DNA of 64,000 nucleotides from Plebeiibacterium sediminum (GTDB lineage Bacteria; Bacteroidota; Bacteroidia; Bacteroidales; Marinilabiliaceae), in assembly GCF_026013605.1 (NCBI RefSeq), contig NZ_JAPDPJ010000017.1, positions 1 to 64,000 on the forward strand, written 5' to 3'. The position numbers and the translations under genes were made by a program. The notes under the pieces were generated by a model that was given only the letters and a program-made list of their open reading frames with translations, did no database searches and was not told the origin of the DNA. Shown in pieces: positions 36,244 through 46,002 of this stretch; positions within the stretch are counted from its first letter, which is position 1, and each line of letters begins with the position of its first letter.

Positions 36244-37464
36244 CTACAAATAAATTAGTTGCGATAAATTATCCGGATTAAAAGTTTCGTTTGCTATATC
36301 AAGTAAATCAGAAGATGTAAGCTGATCGATCTTATGGTATACTTCAGTCAAAGAATCTACTTTATTATACAAAAGATGACTCTTTCCGATGTTTAACATT
36401 AAGTTTTCTCTATTTTCTGACGATATCGCAATTTGACCCTTTAATTGTCTTTTAGCTTTGTGAAGCTGCATACTTCCTAGTTCCTGAGTGCGAAGCTTGT
36501 TCAATTCATTAAAAACTATTTTAAGACTTTTTTCAACATTTTTTCGGTCTGTACCCCAATAGATTGAGAATACACCAGTTCCGTATAATGGTGTATAAGA
36601 TGATTCAATATTATATGCAATACCTCTTTTTTCGCGAAGGCACATATTTAATCGGCTATTCATCCCTGGTCCGCCTAATAAATTATTTAGAAGATGTAAA
36701 CCAAGTCTTTTCGGATGATTATAATCATAAGCTGTACTGCCAATGATAATATGACTTTGATAGGTATCTTTATCCGTTTTTATAATAGATGGTTTTGAAG
36801 CTGGTATATCTTCTCGTTTGCAAACTCTTCTGTTTTCTGGTATATCTCCGAAATATTTTTCAGCAAGCTTTATAACTTTCTTGAAGCTTTGACTACCTAC
36901 CGAGCAAAATACAATCTGATCTGTATGGTAGTTTTTATTAATAAATTTAAGAATATCGTTTTTAGTAAACTTCTTTAATCTCTTTGCTTCCCCTAAGATG
37001 TTTCTACCGATAGGATGATTAGGATATAAAAGTTCTTCAAAATCATCAAATATTAATTCAGCGGGAGAGTCTTTATATGAATTTATCTCGTCGATGATTA
37101 CTTCTTTTTCTTTTTCAAGTTCTTTTTCCGGAAAAATGGAATGAAATGAGATATCCGCAATCAATTCCATTGATCTTTCATAGTCTTCTTTTAAAAAAGA
37201 TGCATAAATACATGTTTCTTCTTTAGTTGTATAGGCATTTAATTCACCACCCACATCTTCTAATCTACTCAAAACATGAAAGGCTTTTCGTTTTTTTGTG
37301 CCTTTAAATATGACGTGCTCGATAAAATGAGCCATTCCATGTTCCTCTTCCTCTTCGTCTCTGGAACCGGCATTAATTATAATACCACAATATCCAACTT
37401 CTGATTTTTCAGACTTGTGAATAATTCGAATTCCGTTTTTTAATGTATATGTATTAAATTCCAT
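36244..37464 (-). CDS. M16 family zinc peptidase (processing-peptidase-like)
   Basis: About 406 residues from the ATG at 37464 (MEFNTYTLKNGIRIIHK), the usual start of single-unit M16B peptidases; an 84-base longer frame would run into the promoter. The inverted zinc motif H-x-x-E-H is HFIEHVIFKGTKKR near residue 50, and the third ligand Glu lies in EVIIDEINSYKDSPAE about 75 residues further. The second, inactive-like M16_C domain follows (LGLHLLNNLLGGPGMNSRLN; REKRGIAYNIESSYTPLY). There is no signal peptide, so it acts in the cytoplasm or associated with the membrane. A TACTTTTG promoter element lies at 37490-37483 just upstream of this start. Confidence 0.9.
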   Translation of the reverse strand: MEFNTYTLKNGIRIIHKSEKSEVGYCGIIINAGSRDEEEEEHGMAHFIEHVIFKGTKKRKAFHVLSRLEDVGGELNAYTTKEETCIYASFLKEDYERSMELIADISFHSIFPEKELEKEKEVIIDEINSYKDSPAELIFDDFEELLYPNHPIGRNILGEAKRLKKFTKNDILKFINKNYHTDQIVFCSVGSQSFKKVIKLAEKYFGDIPENRRVCKREDIPASKPSIIKTDKDTYQSHIIIGSTAYDYNHPKRLGLHLLNNLLGGPGMNSRLNMCLREKRGIAYNIESSYTPLYGTGVFSIYWGTDRKNVEKSLKIVFNELNKLRTQELGSMQLHKAKRQLKGQIAISSENRENLMLNIGKSHLLYNKVDSLTEVYHKIDQLTSSDLLDIANETFNPDNLSQLIYL

Positions 37465-37482
37465 GAAAAATTTATTGGAGTG

Positions 37483-37490
37483 CAAAAGTA
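37483..37490 (-). promoter_or_regulatory. Possible -7 promoter element of the M16 peptidase gene
   Basis: On the minus strand the bases read TACTTTTG, matching the Bacteroidota TAnnTTTG consensus, about 20 bases before the chosen ATG (37464). No TTTG at the right distance was found, so the match is partial. It supports the shorter start of the peptidase. Confidence 0.4.
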
Positions 37491-37553
37491 CTAAAGAACA
37501 ACGTATTTCAGTAATGATGCAAAAAAAATAATACAGTTTTTTTTTCAAATAGT

Positions 37554-37583
37554 TTTGCAGTAAAAAATCTTTGTGTATATTTG
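37554..37583 (+). promoter_or_regulatory. Promoter of the tRNA-Phe pair (TTTG / TAnnTTTG)
   Basis: TTTG at 37554-37557 and TATATTTG at 37576-37583 are separated by 18 bases, close to the 19-21 usual for the housekeeping sigma factor of Bacteroidota. Transcription would begin near 37590, about 60 bases before the first tRNA. Confidence 0.65.
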
Positions 37584-37652
37584 CACCGCCTTACAGAAAA
37601 AGGGTCACTGTTAAAAGAAACAGTGAAGAGCAAAAGACTGAAAAAATATGAT

Positions 37653-37725
37653 GGTACCATAGCTCAGTAGGTAGAGCAATGGACTGAAAATCCATGTGTC
37701 CCTGGTTCGATCCCAGGTGGTACCA
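37653..37725 (+). tRNA. tRNA-Phe (GAA), first copy
   Basis: 73 bases forming a full cloverleaf: acceptor arms GGTACCA and TGGTACC with discriminator A, D stem GCTC/GAGC, anticodon stem ATGGA/TCCAT with loop CTGAAAA (anticodon GAA), and T arm CCTGG-TTCGATC-CCAGG. CCA is not encoded, as is common in this phylum. Confidence 0.97.
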
Positions 37726-37763
37726 CATTCATAATATTGTATTTAAATACAGCCTCATTAAGG

Positions 37764-37836
37764 GGTACCATAGCTCAGTAGGTAGAGCAATGGACTGAAA
37801 ATCCATGTGTCCCTGGTTCGATCCCAGGTGGTACCA
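37764..37836 (+). tRNA. tRNA-Phe (GAA), second copy
   Basis: Identical over all 73 bases to the copy at 37653-37725, with the same GAA anticodon. The two are 38 bases apart, and no promoter element was noticed between them, so they probably share one precursor transcript. Confidence 0.97.
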
Positions 37837-37841
37837 CTCAA

Positions 37842-37880
37842 AAAGATCAAAAGATTTATTCTTTTGATCTTTTTTTGTTT
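37842..37880 (+). terminator. Terminator after the tRNA pair, also usable from the other side
   Basis: AAAGATCAAAAG (37842-37853) and CTTTTGATCTTT (37861-37872) form a 12-base perfect stem with a 7-base loop, followed by TTTTG-TTT. It stands 16 bases from the stop of the convergent histidine kinase gene, and may serve both transcripts. Confidence 0.8.
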
Positions 37881-37895
37881 TAAACTATTCCAATT

Positions 37896-39389
37896 TTACT
37901 TTGGAATAGAAAAATAGAAAGAGGATCCTTTATTTACTTCTGATTCCACCCACATTTCACCATTTAAAATTGAGACCAGTTTTTTACATATTGAAAGTCC
38001 CAGGCCTGTTCCTTTGTTCGTAGAATTATTATGTTTTGCCTGAGTAAACCGATCGAATATCTTAGGTAAATATTGAGCATCAATACCAATTCCACTGTCT
38101 TTTATTTCAAAAATTACTTCGTGCAGATTTGTTTGTATAATGATTTCAACAGTTCCGTTTGAAGTAAATTTAAGACTGTTATTTATGAGGTTGGTAAGTA
38201 TTTGTTGAATTTTAGATCTGTCGCTAAATATTTCCAGAACATTAGTATTTGGTGTATGTATTAAAATGCGGTTATTGCTTTGTTGTGCCATTGGAGCAAA
38301 AAAGCTCTTGATTGTATTCAGTAATTCAATAAGGTTAAAGTGCGATTTTGTAATTTCAATTTGGCCTGTTTCAATTTTTGATATTTCCAGAACATCATTA
38401 ATAATATCCAGTAATTGTTGACCACTTGATAATATCAGGTTTAGGTATTCTTCTTTTTGTTGTGGAGTTAAGCTTTGATTTTTCAGAAGTTCAGAAAATC
38501 CGATAATCCCATTCATTGGAGTTCTGATTTCATGACTCATATTTGCCAAAAATGATGACTTTAAACGATCGCTCTCTTTGGCTTTTTCTATAGCAATTTG
38601 GAGTTCGTTATTTCTTTCCCTTAATTCATTCTCCGCTTTTTTTCTATCCCTTAAATCTCTTATAATTGCAAGGTAATGATGCTCATCTGGTTTTTTTGAG
38701 TTCATTTCTATTGGAATTACTTCCCCATTTTTACCAATAATATCTCTTTCCAGAATTACAGACTGACCAACATCAACCAAATCAAAACGCATCGGTTTAC
38801 CTTTTATTGATTCGGGCGTAAATATTTTAGATATATGTTGATTAATAATTTCATCTTTACTAAAGCCTGTTATATTTAAAAAGCTTTGGTTTGCTTCAAT
38901 TATTTCACCTTTTTTATTTCCAATTAAAATTCCATCTCCGGCATTCTCAAATATTGTTTTGTATTTAGCTTCACTTGATTTTAGTTTTTCAACTGTATTT
39001 TTAAAGTCAGTTACATCTCTTATTGAAAGAATTTTAACGTGTTTTTCATTGTAGAAATGACTTTTACTAATGACTTCAGCAAAGAATGAGCTACCATCTT
39101 TTCTAACAACTTCAACTTCATAAGGCTGCCCGGTGGTGTTTTCAAGTCGTTGAATCGCAAAATCTCTGTATTGTGGTTTTGTAATATTGGGAGCATAAAA
39201 TCCCATAAGTTCATCGTGTGAGTAGCCCAACATTTGGCAACCTTTGGTATTTGCTTCAATGCAATAACCATTTTCAATTACAAAAACTCCTTCAAAAGTA
39301 GTTTCCGATATGGCAATGTATTTTTCTTGAACAAGCTTAAGCTCTTCAGTGATATTGTTTATGTTTTTGTTGTTGGATGATGCTCTCAT
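37896..39389 (-). CDS. Cytoplasmic PAS-PAS sensor histidine kinase
   Basis: 497 residues without membrane helices. Two PAS domains lie at about residues 20-135 (each with PAC-type ends such as VRKDGSSFFAEVISKSHF) and 140-255, followed by a coiled-coil linker. The HisKA domain has the phospho-acceptor block FLANMSHEIRTPMNGIIGFS near residue 285. The HATPase domain has the N box LINNSLKFTSNG, the G1 box DSGIGIDAQYL and the G2 box GTGLGLSICKKL. No receiver domain is attached and no response regulator lies nearby, so it is an orphan kinase sensing a cytoplasmic signal. It converges on the tRNA pair. Confidence 0.92.
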   Translation of the reverse strand: MRASSNNKNINNITEELKLVQEKYIAISETTFEGVFVIENGYCIEANTKGCQMLGYSHDELMGFYAPNITKPQYRDFAIQRLENTTGQPYEVEVVRKDGSSFFAEVISKSHFYNEKHVKILSIRDVTDFKNTVEKLKSSEAKYKTIFENAGDGILIGNKKGEIIEANQSFLNITGFSKDEIINQHISKIFTPESIKGKPMRFDLVDVGQSVILERDIIGKNGEVIPIEMNSKKPDEHHYLAIIRDLRDRKKAENELRERNNELQIAIEKAKESDRLKSSFLANMSHEIRTPMNGIIGFSELLKNQSLTPQQKEEYLNLILSSGQQLLDIINDVLEISKIETGQIEITKSHFNLIELLNTIKSFFAPMAQQSNNRILIHTPNTNVLEIFSDRSKIQQILTNLINNSLKFTSNGTVEIIIQTNLHEVIFEIKDSGIGIDAQYLPKIFDRFTQAKHNNSTNKGTGLGLSICKKLVSILNGEMWVESEVNKGSSFYFSIPK

Positions 39390-39532
39390 GTATTTATTTA
39401 TTCTTCTTATAAAACCAAACGCAATTTAAAATGTTTATGTAACGAATTAAAGCTTTAGAATTATTTTTAAAGATTGTTATAATTTATTTGGAGGTTGATA
39501 AGTTAATTTAAATTAAGTAAACAGCTTAATGC

Positions 39533-39563
39533 TTTGTTTTTAGCTTATAATTAGATATTTTTG
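39533..39563 (+). promoter_or_regulatory. Promoter of gpmI (TTTG / TAnnTTTG)
   Basis: TTTG at 39533-39536 and TATTTTTG at 39556-39563 are separated by exactly 19 bases, the Bacteroidota housekeeping promoter layout. Transcription would begin near 39570, giving a leader of about 55 bases before the ATG at 39624. Confidence 0.7.
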
Positions 39564-39623
39564 CGCCTCGATTCAAACTACTTTAGCGGATACAGAATAT
39601 AAATATATAATAATATAATAGCC

Positions 39624-41153
39624 ATGGATAAGAAAACAATTCTTGTTATTTTGGATGGATGGGGATTTGGAGACAAATCAAAATCAGATGTAATTTCAAC
39701 AGTAGAAACACCTTATTGGGATAGCTTAATTGCTAAGTATCCTAATTCAAAATTAAATGCTTCCGGAGAATATGTAGGTTTACCTGACGGACAGATGGGT
39801 AACTCAGAAGTAGGTCACTTAAATATTGGTGCCGGTAGAGTTGTATACCAGGATTTAGTAAAAATTAATCGTGCTTGTGCAGATGGTTCAATTGCTAAAA
39901 ACCCTGAATTAGAGAAAGCATATAATTATGCAAAAGAAAATAACAAGAAAGTTCACTTGTTAGGTTTAATGTCACAAGGTGGAGTTCACAGTTCTCAAGA
40001 GCATATTCATACTTTATTAAGCGTTGCTAAAGACTATGGTTTGAGCGATGTTTTTGTTCATGCTTTCATGGATGGACGTGATACTGACCCTAAGAGCGGT
40101 AAAGGTTTTATGACTGAGTTATTGGCTCACATGGATAAATCTGTTGGTAAAGTAGCTACTGTTACTGGTCGTTATTATGCAATGGATAGAGATAAACGAT
40201 GGGAGCGTGTTAAAATTGCATATGATGCAATGGTAGCTGGAGTAGGTGAAGAATCTACAACCGATATTTTAGCTGCTATTCAAAATTCATATGATGCAAA
40301 TGTAACAGATGAGTTTATTAAACCTATTGTTCAGGTTGATGCAGAAGGAAATCCAGTTGCAAAAATTGAAGAAGGAGACGTTATTGTATTCTTCAACTTC
40401 CGTAATGACAGAGCAAAAGAGTTAACAATTGTATTAACTCAACAAGATATGCCAGAAGAAGGAATGAAAACTATTCCTTTACATTATTGCACAATGACTC
40501 CTTATGATGCTACTTTTAAGGGTATGCATATTTTATTCGATAAGGATAATGTACAAAATACAATTGGTGAAGTTGTTGCAAATGCAGGATTGAAACAGTT
40601 AAGAATTGCTGAAACAGAAAAGTATGCACACGTAACATTCTTCTTCTCAGGAGGTCGTGAAGCTGTTTTTGAAGGAGAAGATCGTATTCTTGTAAATTCA
40701 CCTAAGGTTGCTACATACGATTTACAACCAGAGATGAGTGCTTATGAAGTAAAAGACAAAGTGATTGCAGAATTAAACAATAAAAAATACGACTTTATTG
40801 CTTTAAACTTTGCAAACGGTGATATGGTTGGACATACTGGTGTTTACGAAGCAATTGAAAAAGCTGTGAAAGCAGTAGATGAGTGTGTTGAAGGTGTTAT
40901 TGAAGCAGCAAAAGCAAATGGATACGAAGCAATTATTATTGCTGACCACGGAAATGCTGATAATGCAGTAAATGCTGATGGTTCTCCAAATACAGCTCAC
41001 TCATTAAATCCAGTTCCTTTTGTTTGGGTAACTGAGCGTGAAGGTGAAGTTAAAGATGGAGTTTTAGCAGATGTTGCACCGTCAATTTTAAAATTAATGG
41101 GAGTTGCTCAACCTGAAGATATGACAGGTGAGTGCTTAATTGATTTAAAATAA
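39624..41153 (+). CDS. gpmI: 2,3-bisphosphoglycerate-independent phosphoglycerate mutase
   Basis: 509 residues, the normal length of cofactor-independent phosphoglycerate mutase. It interconverts 3- and 2-phosphoglycerate in glycolysis and gluconeogenesis. The alkaline-phosphatase-type metal site begins at [13 protein letters not shown]. The catalytic Ser lies in [19 protein letters not shown] near residue 61. Other conserved blocks are [33 protein letters not shown] and, near the C-terminus, [12 protein letters not shown] with metal-binding Asp/His. The gene has its own promoter (39533-39563) and terminator (41177-41213). Codon use is even and strong, as expected for a well-expressed enzyme. 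Confidence 0.97.
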   Translation: MDKKTILVILDGWGFGDKSKSDVISTVETPYWDSLIAKYPNSKLNASGEYVGLPDGQMGNSEVGHLNIGAGRVVYQDLVKINRACADGSIAKNPELEKAYNYAKENNKKVHLLGLMSQGGVHSSQEHIHTLLSVAKDYGLSDVFVHAFMDGRDTDPKSGKGFMTELLAHMDKSVGKVATVTGRYYAMDRDKRWERVKIAYDAMVAGVGEESTTDILAAIQNSYDANVTDEFIKPIVQVDAEGNPVAKIEEGDVIVFFNFRNDRAKELTIVLTQQDMPEEGMKTIPLHYCTMTPYDATFKGMHILFDKDNVQNTIGEVVANAGLKQLRIAETEKYAHVTFFFSGGREAVFEGEDRILVNSPKVATYDLQPEMSAYEVKDKVIAELNNKKYDFIALNFANGDMVGHTGVYEAIEKAVKAVDECVEGVIEAAKANGYEAIIIADHGNADNAVNADGSPNTAHSLNPVPFVWVTEREGEVKDGVLADVAPSILKLMGVAQPEDMTGECLIDLK

Positions 41154-41176
41154 TAATATAGAATAATATACAATAT

Positions 41177-41213
41177 AAAGCAGTAATTCATATGAATTGC
41201 TGCTTTGTTTATT
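41177..41213 (+). terminator. Terminator of gpmI
   Basis: AAAGCAGTAATTC (41177-41189) and GAATTGCTGCTTT (41194-41206) form a 13-base stem (one G-U pair) with loop ATAT, followed by GTTTATTT. It overlaps the extended N-terminus of the next open frame, arguing for the later start of that gene. Confidence 0.8.
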
Positions 41214-41236
41214 TCAGAAAGAATTTTATTTGCGGA

Positions 41237-41818
41237 ATGATTCAAATTGATGATAAAATTATAAGTCTTGAACTTTTTCAAGAAAAATTTATTTGCAACA
41301 TAGCTAAATGCAAAGGTATTTGTTGTGTAGAGGGTGATTCTGGAGCTCCATTAACAGAGGATGAAGCCAAAGAATTGGAAGAAATCTATCCGAAAATAAA
41401 GCATTTGTTGTCGGAAGACTCCATTAAGGTTATTGAAGAAGAAGGAACATCTGTAATAGATTTTGAGGATGAATTAGTAACGCCAATAGTTAATGGACAA
41501 GAATGTGTTTATACTTATTTTGATTCAAAAGGAACAGTACATTGTGCTATAGAAATGGCTTGGAAACAGGGCGAAGTGAATTTTAGAAAGCCAATTTCTT
41601 GCCATTTATATCCAATCAGAACAAAAAAATTAACGCAGGGTGAGGCTTTAAATTATGATGTTTGGCCAATTTGTGCTGATGCATGTATTTTAGGTGAAGA
41701 AAAAGGTGTTTCTGTTTATCAGTTTCTTAAAGAGCCATTAATCAGAAAATATGGTGAAGCTTTTTATCATGAAATGGAAGAGTCTGAAAAAATTCTTAGA
41801 GAAAGAGGTATGTTATAA
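41237..41818 (+). CDS. DUF3109 family cysteine-cluster protein
   Basis: About 193 residues from the ATG at 41237; the earlier start at 41192 lies inside the gpmI terminator. The protein has three cysteine clusters: FICNIAKCKGICCVEGDSGA at the N-terminus, ISCHLYPIRT near residue 125 and WPICADACILGEEKG near residue 145. These are the marks of DUF3109, related to YkgJ-type zinc or iron-sulfur cluster proteins. Function is unknown; metal binding is inferred from the Cys pattern. It is a separate transcription unit with a terminator at 41863-41902. Confidence 0.85.
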   Translation: MIQIDDKIISLELFQEKFICNIAKCKGICCVEGDSGAPLTEDEAKELEEIYPKIKHLLSEDSIKVIEEEGTSVIDFEDELVTPIVNGQECVYTYFDSKGTVHCAIEMAWKQGEVNFRKPISCHLYPIRTKKLTQGEALNYDVWPICADACILGEEKGVSVYQFLKEPLIRKYGEAFYHEMEESEKILRERGML

Positions 41819-41862
41819 TTGATTCTTATAAGGATTAATTACTAAATAAAAGATATTTTTAT

Positions 41863-41902
41863 AAAAGGCTGTGTTTGAGAAAATCGAATACAGCCTTTTT
41901 TA
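41863..41902 (+). terminator. Terminator of the DUF3109 gene
   Basis: AAAAGGCTGT (41863-41872) and ACAGCCTTTT (41890-41899) pair perfectly around a 17-base loop, and the T run continues after the stem. Confidence 0.75.
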
Positions 41903-41995
41903 TATTGTATGGTTTAAGAATAGGCTTGTGATATAATTCATATATATTACCTTAAACCTTTTGTATATTGTATCGTTTTTTAATAAAAAAGAAAA

Positions 41996-43366
41996 ATGGA
42001 AGGATTAAAAACATATATAAGCGAAAACAAACAACGTTTTTTAAACGAACTTTTTGAATTATTAAGGATACAATCGATAAGTAGTATCGAATCGCATAAG
42101 CCGGATATGTATCGGGCTGCAGAAAAGTGGACGAAAATATTATTAGATGCTGGAGCAGATAAGGCAGAGGTGTTTGAAACAGAAGGGAACCCAATTGTTT
42201 TTGGAGAAAAGATAATTGATGAGAAATTACCTACGGTTATGGTATATGCTCATATGGATGTAATGCCTGTAGATCCCATTGACCTATGGAATTCTGATCC
42301 TTTTGAACCATTGGTTAAGGATGGTAAAATATTTGGGCGAGGTGCCGATGATGATAAAGGCCAAAGTTTTATGCATGCAAAGGCCTTCGAGTTTATGGTA
42401 AGAACAAATCAGTTGCCATGCAATGTAAAGTTTTTAATAGAAGGAGAGGAGGAAGTCGGATCTGTGCATCTTCCAAAATTCTGTGAAGAGCATAAGGATA
42501 TGCTACAAAGCGATGTGATTCTTGTTTCTGATACATCTATGATCGCACCTGGTATTCCATCAATAACCACAGGATTGCGAGGTCTGGCATATTGGGAAGT
42601 TGAAGTAACAGGCCCTAACCGAGATTTACATTCAGGTATATTTGGTGGTGCTGTAGCAAATCCAATCAACGTATTGTGTAATATGATTTCGCAAATGACG
42701 GATGAAAAAGGAAAAATTACCATTCCTGGATTTTACGATGATGTGATTGAAGTAACCGAAGAAGAGCGTAAAAAAATGGCTCAGGCACCTTTTGATGAAG
42801 AAGGATATAAAACTGCTTTGAATGTTAAGGAATTAAAAGGTGAAGATGGATATACCACTAACGAACGTACAGGTATAAGACCTTCGTTTGACGTTTGTGG
42901 AATTTGGGGTGGTTACACAGGTGAAGGAGCAAAAACAGTTTTGCCATCAAAAGCATATGCAAAAATTTCTTCGCGTTTGGTTCCGAATCAGGATCATGAA
43001 AAAATAGCAGACTTATTTAAGCTGCATTTCGAATCCATTGCACCAGCAAGTGTAAATGTTAATGTAAAATCATTGCATGGAGGACAAGGTTATGTTTGTC
43101 CAATTGATTTACCTGCTTATCAGGCAGCTGAAAAAGCTTATGAAAAAGTATTTAATAGAAAACCTGTGCCGGTAAGAAGTGGTGGATCTATTCCTATTAT
43201 TTCAACTTTTGAAGAAATTCTTGGTGTAAAATCAATATTAATGGGTTTTGGATTGGAATCAGATGCAATTCATTCTCCTAACGAAAACTTTCCATTGGAG
43301 CAGTTTTATACAGGTATTGAAGCAATCCCATATTTCTATAAATATTATGTAGAGTCCAATATATAA
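41996..43366 (+). CDS. M20 family dipeptidase
   Basis: 456 residues of the M20 metallopeptidase family (carnosinase/PepV-like dipeptidases). The metal ligands are in VMVYAHMDVMPVDP (His, with the general D-x-D nearby) near residue 85, GRGADDDKGQSFMH near residue 118 and IEGEEEVGSVHL near residue 152, which contains the catalytic Glu. RSGGSIPIISTFEEILG belongs to the second catalytic half, and the last His lies in DAIHSPNENFP near residue 430. No signal peptide, so it acts on dipeptides in the cytoplasm. A strong terminator follows at 43394-43424. Confidence 0.93.
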   Translation: MEGLKTYISENKQRFLNELFELLRIQSISSIESHKPDMYRAAEKWTKILLDAGADKAEVFETEGNPIVFGEKIIDEKLPTVMVYAHMDVMPVDPIDLWNSDPFEPLVKDGKIFGRGADDDKGQSFMHAKAFEFMVRTNQLPCNVKFLIEGEEEVGSVHLPKFCEEHKDMLQSDVILVSDTSMIAPGIPSITTGLRGLAYWEVEVTGPNRDLHSGIFGGAVANPINVLCNMISQMTDEKGKITIPGFYDDVIEVTEEERKKMAQAPFDEEGYKTALNVKELKGEDGYTTNERTGIRPSFDVCGIWGGYTGEGAKTVLPSKAYAKISSRLVPNQDHEKIADLFKLHFESIAPASVNVNVKSLHGGQGYVCPIDLPAYQAAEKAYEKVFNRKPVPVRSGGSIPIISTFEEILGVKSILMGFGLESDAIHSPNENFPLEQFYTGIEAIPYFYKYYVESNI

Positions 43367-43393
43367 TATATTATAAATGTATTATTTATCCAG

Positions 43394-43424
43394 AAGCAGG
43401 TTTTGTACAAAGCCTGCTTTTTTT
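43394..43424 (+). terminator. Terminator of the M20 dipeptidase gene
   Basis: AAGCAGG (43394-43400) and CCTGCTT (43413-43419) pair around a 12-base loop, followed by seven T counting from the stem end. Confidence 0.8.
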
Positions 43425-43741
43425 ATGTAGAATAAATTATAGAGCATAATGTACCAATATAATTAAATGTCATTCCATTTGTTTATTATTTTCAGGTTGG
43501 TGTTTTAAATAGTAATAAAGAGATGTGTGTATCTTATAATTTATAAATAAATCACTCTTTTTGCTTTTAATATTTACTCGAATAAATTTTTAAACTGTTC
43601 AAAAATGCTTTTTTTTCAAAAAAATGCCGAAAAATCTCATAAAAACTCAAAGTGATCTAATAAAAAAAGGGGTTTTGTTTTTAGTAGGTTAATTTTTATG
43701 AAAAAAATCATGAAAACGAAAGGTTTTAATTTAGAATTATT
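43425..43741. other. Leader region before glutamine synthetase
   Basis: About 320 bases between the dipeptidase terminator and the glnN promoter element. No gene is seen. A long upstream region would fit nitrogen-responsive control of glutamine synthetase, but no operator is recognisable. Confidence 0.4.
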
Positions 43742-43749
43742 TATTTTTG
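43742..43749 (+). promoter_or_regulatory. Probable -7 element of the glutamine synthetase promoter
   Basis: TATTTTTG fits the TAnnTTTG consensus and lies 41 bases before the ATG at 43791. No good TTTG stands 19-21 bases upstream, which would fit an activated promoter. Confidence 0.5.
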
Positions 43750-43790
43750 CTTCGCTAACTCGAAAAAAAAATTAAAATTTTTTATTAATT

Positions 43791-45980
43791 ATGGCAACAT
43801 TAAGATTTCAAGCATTAAATGAGTTGCTTTCAAGAGCACCAAAAGATGTATGCTTACCTTCAAATAAGGTAACAGATTATTATGGCGAATTAGTATTCAA
43901 TGCTGAGGCGATGAGACAGTATCTTTCTAAAGATGCTTTTGCTGCAGTTAAAGCTGCAAACGCTAAAGGAGGAACTATTGATCGTAAACAAGCTGATGGT
44001 ATCGCTTCTGGTATGAAAGCTTGGGCTATTGAAAAAGGAGCTACTCACTACACTCACTGGTTTCAACCATTAACTGATGGAACTGCAGAAAAACATGATG
44101 GTTTTATCGATTATGGTGATGATGGTAGTATTATTGAAAACTTCTCTGGTAAATTATTAGCACAGCAAGAGCCAGATGCTTCTTCTTTCCCATCAGGAGG
44201 TATTCGTCAAACTTTTGAAGCTCGTGGTTATACCGCTTGGGATACTTCTTCACCAGCTTTTATCGTTGGAACAACACTTTGTATTCCTACAGTATTTATT
44301 TCATATACAGGTGAAGCATTAGATTACAAAACACCTTTATTAAAAGCACTTTCTGCTGTTGATGAAGCTGCTACTGCTGTATGTCAATATTTTGATAAAA
44401 ACGTATCAAAAGTACATACCAACATGGGTTGGGAGCAAGAGTATTTCTTAATTGATGAAGCTCTTTACCAAGCTCGTCCTGACCTTGTGTTAACTGGTCG
44501 TACTTTAATGGGACACTCTTCTTCTAAAGATCAACAATTAGATGACCACTACTTTGGATCTATTCCAGAGCGTGTATCTAAATTTATGATTGAGTTAGAA
44601 GTTGAAGCTCACAAATTAGGTATGCCTATTAAAACTCGTCACAATGAGGTTGCTCCTTCTCAGTTTGAGGTTGCTCCTATTTATGAAGAGGCTAACTTAG
44701 GTAATGACCACAACCAAATCATCATGGATTTGATGAAGCGTGTTGCTCGTCATCATAAATTCCGTGTATTATTACATGAAAAACCATTTGCTGGAATCAA
44801 TGGTTCTGGTAAACACAATAACTGGTCATTAGGAACTGATACAGGTGTAGTATTATATGCTCCAGGTAAAAATCCTAAAGGAAACTTACAGTTCTTAACT
44901 TTTGTGGTTAACACATTAATGGCTGTATACAAAAACCAGGATTTATTACGTGCATCTATTCTTACTGCTTCTAACAGCCACCGTTTAGGTGCTAACGAAG
45001 CTCCTCCTGCAATTATTTCTGCTTTCTTAGGAACTGAAGTTTCTGCAATGTTAGATAAAATTGTAGCTGAGGTACCTGATCACAAAATGACTCCGGATGA
45101 GAAAACAGCTCTTAAATTAGGTATTGGTCGTATTCCTGAAATTATTCTTGACAACACTGACCGTAACCGTACTTCTCCATTTGCATTTACAGGAAACCGT
45201 TTTGAGTTCCGTGCTGTAGGTTCTTCAGCTAATGCTGCTGCATCAACTACTGCTTTAAGTGCTGCTGTTGCTGTTCAATTAAGAGAGTTTAAAGTTGAAG
45301 TAGACGGATTAATTGAAAGTGGAGTTAAGAAAGATGAAGCTATCTTCCAAGTTCTTAAGAAATTAATCATTGAGTGCGAACCAATTAAATTTAATGGTAA
45401 CGGTTACTCAGATGAGTGGAAAGAAGAAGCTGCTAAGAGAGGTTTAACAAACATTACAAGTGTACCTGAATCATTAACTAAATATCTTGAGCCAGAAGCT
45501 AAGAAAACTTTAGTTGAGGGTGGTATTATGAGTGAAAAAGAATTAGAAGCTCGTGTTGAAGTTGAAATGGAGAAATTCGTTTACAAAATTCAAATTGAGT
45601 CTAGAGTTCTTGCTGATCTTGCAATTAACCATATTGTTCCAACAGCTGTGGCTTACCAAACAAGATTAATTCAAAATGTTCAAGGATTAAAGGATTTATT
45701 CTCAGAAGAAGAATTCAAAGAATTAGCCGGAGCACGCATTGAATTAATTAAAGAGATTTCGAAACATACTTCTTATATCAAAACTAAGAGAAAAGAAATG
45801 ATCGAAGCTCGTAAGGAGTGTAATAAACTAGAAGAAGGATCAGAAAAAGCATTTGCTTATGATGCAAAAGTTCGTCCTTTCTTAGATGATATTCGTTACC
45901 ACATCGATAAATTAGAATTAATTGTTGATGATGAGTTATGGCCATTGCCAAAATATCGTGAATTATTATTCAACTGCTAG
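43791..45980 (+). CDS. glnN: Glutamine synthetase type III
   Basis: 729 residues, the size of GSIII, the large glutamine synthetase typical of Bacteroidota and cyanobacteria. It makes glutamine from glutamate, ammonia and ATP, working as a dodecamer. Visible blocks are MKAWAIEKGATHYTHWFQPL, SFPSGGIRQTFEARGYTAWD, NMGWEQEYFLIDEALY (metal Glu), IKTRHNEVAPSQFEVAPIYE and GSGKHNNWSLGTDTG (glutamate/metal His). RTSPFAFTGNRFEFRAVGSS is the ATP-binding block. The C-terminal ~170 residues are the helical extension specific to type III. It stands alone, with promoter and terminator. The DNA is visibly richer in preferred codons than the cluster at 0-31 kb, fitting high expression. Confidence 0.97.
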   Translation: MATLRFQALNELLSRAPKDVCLPSNKVTDYYGELVFNAEAMRQYLSKDAFAAVKAANAKGGTIDRKQADGIASGMKAWAIEKGATHYTHWFQPLTDGTAEKHDGFIDYGDDGSIIENFSGKLLAQQEPDASSFPSGGIRQTFEARGYTAWDTSSPAFIVGTTLCIPTVFISYTGEALDYKTPLLKALSAVDEAATAVCQYFDKNVSKVHTNMGWEQEYFLIDEALYQARPDLVLTGRTLMGHSSSKDQQLDDHYFGSIPERVSKFMIELEVEAHKLGMPIKTRHNEVAPSQFEVAPIYEEANLGNDHNQIIMDLMKRVARHHKFRVLLHEKPFAGINGSGKHNNWSLGTDTGVVLYAPGKNPKGNLQFLTFVVNTLMAVYKNQDLLRASILTASNSHRLGANEAPPAIISAFLGTEVSAMLDKIVAEVPDHKMTPDEKTALKLGIGRIPEIILDNTDRNRTSPFAFTGNRFEFRAVGSSANAAASTTALSAAVAVQLREFKVEVDGLIESGVKKDEAIFQVLKKLIIECEPIKFNGNGYSDEWKEEAAKRGLTNITSVPESLTKYLEPEAKKTLVEGGIMSEKELEARVEVEMEKFVYKIQIESRVLADLAINHIVPTAVAYQTRLIQNVQGLKDLFSEEEFKELAGARIELIKEISKHTSYIKTKRKEMIEARKECNKLEEGSEKAFAYDAKVRPFLDDIRYHIDKLELIVDDELWPLPKYRELLFNC

Positions 45981-46002
45981 TCTTTAAAAACTAGATATAC
46001 TC

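Noticed and set aside
37653..37836. tRNA-Phe repeat as an integration (att) site
   Set aside because: The repeated unit is a complete identical tRNA gene with no integrase or island beside it; simple tandem duplication explains it.
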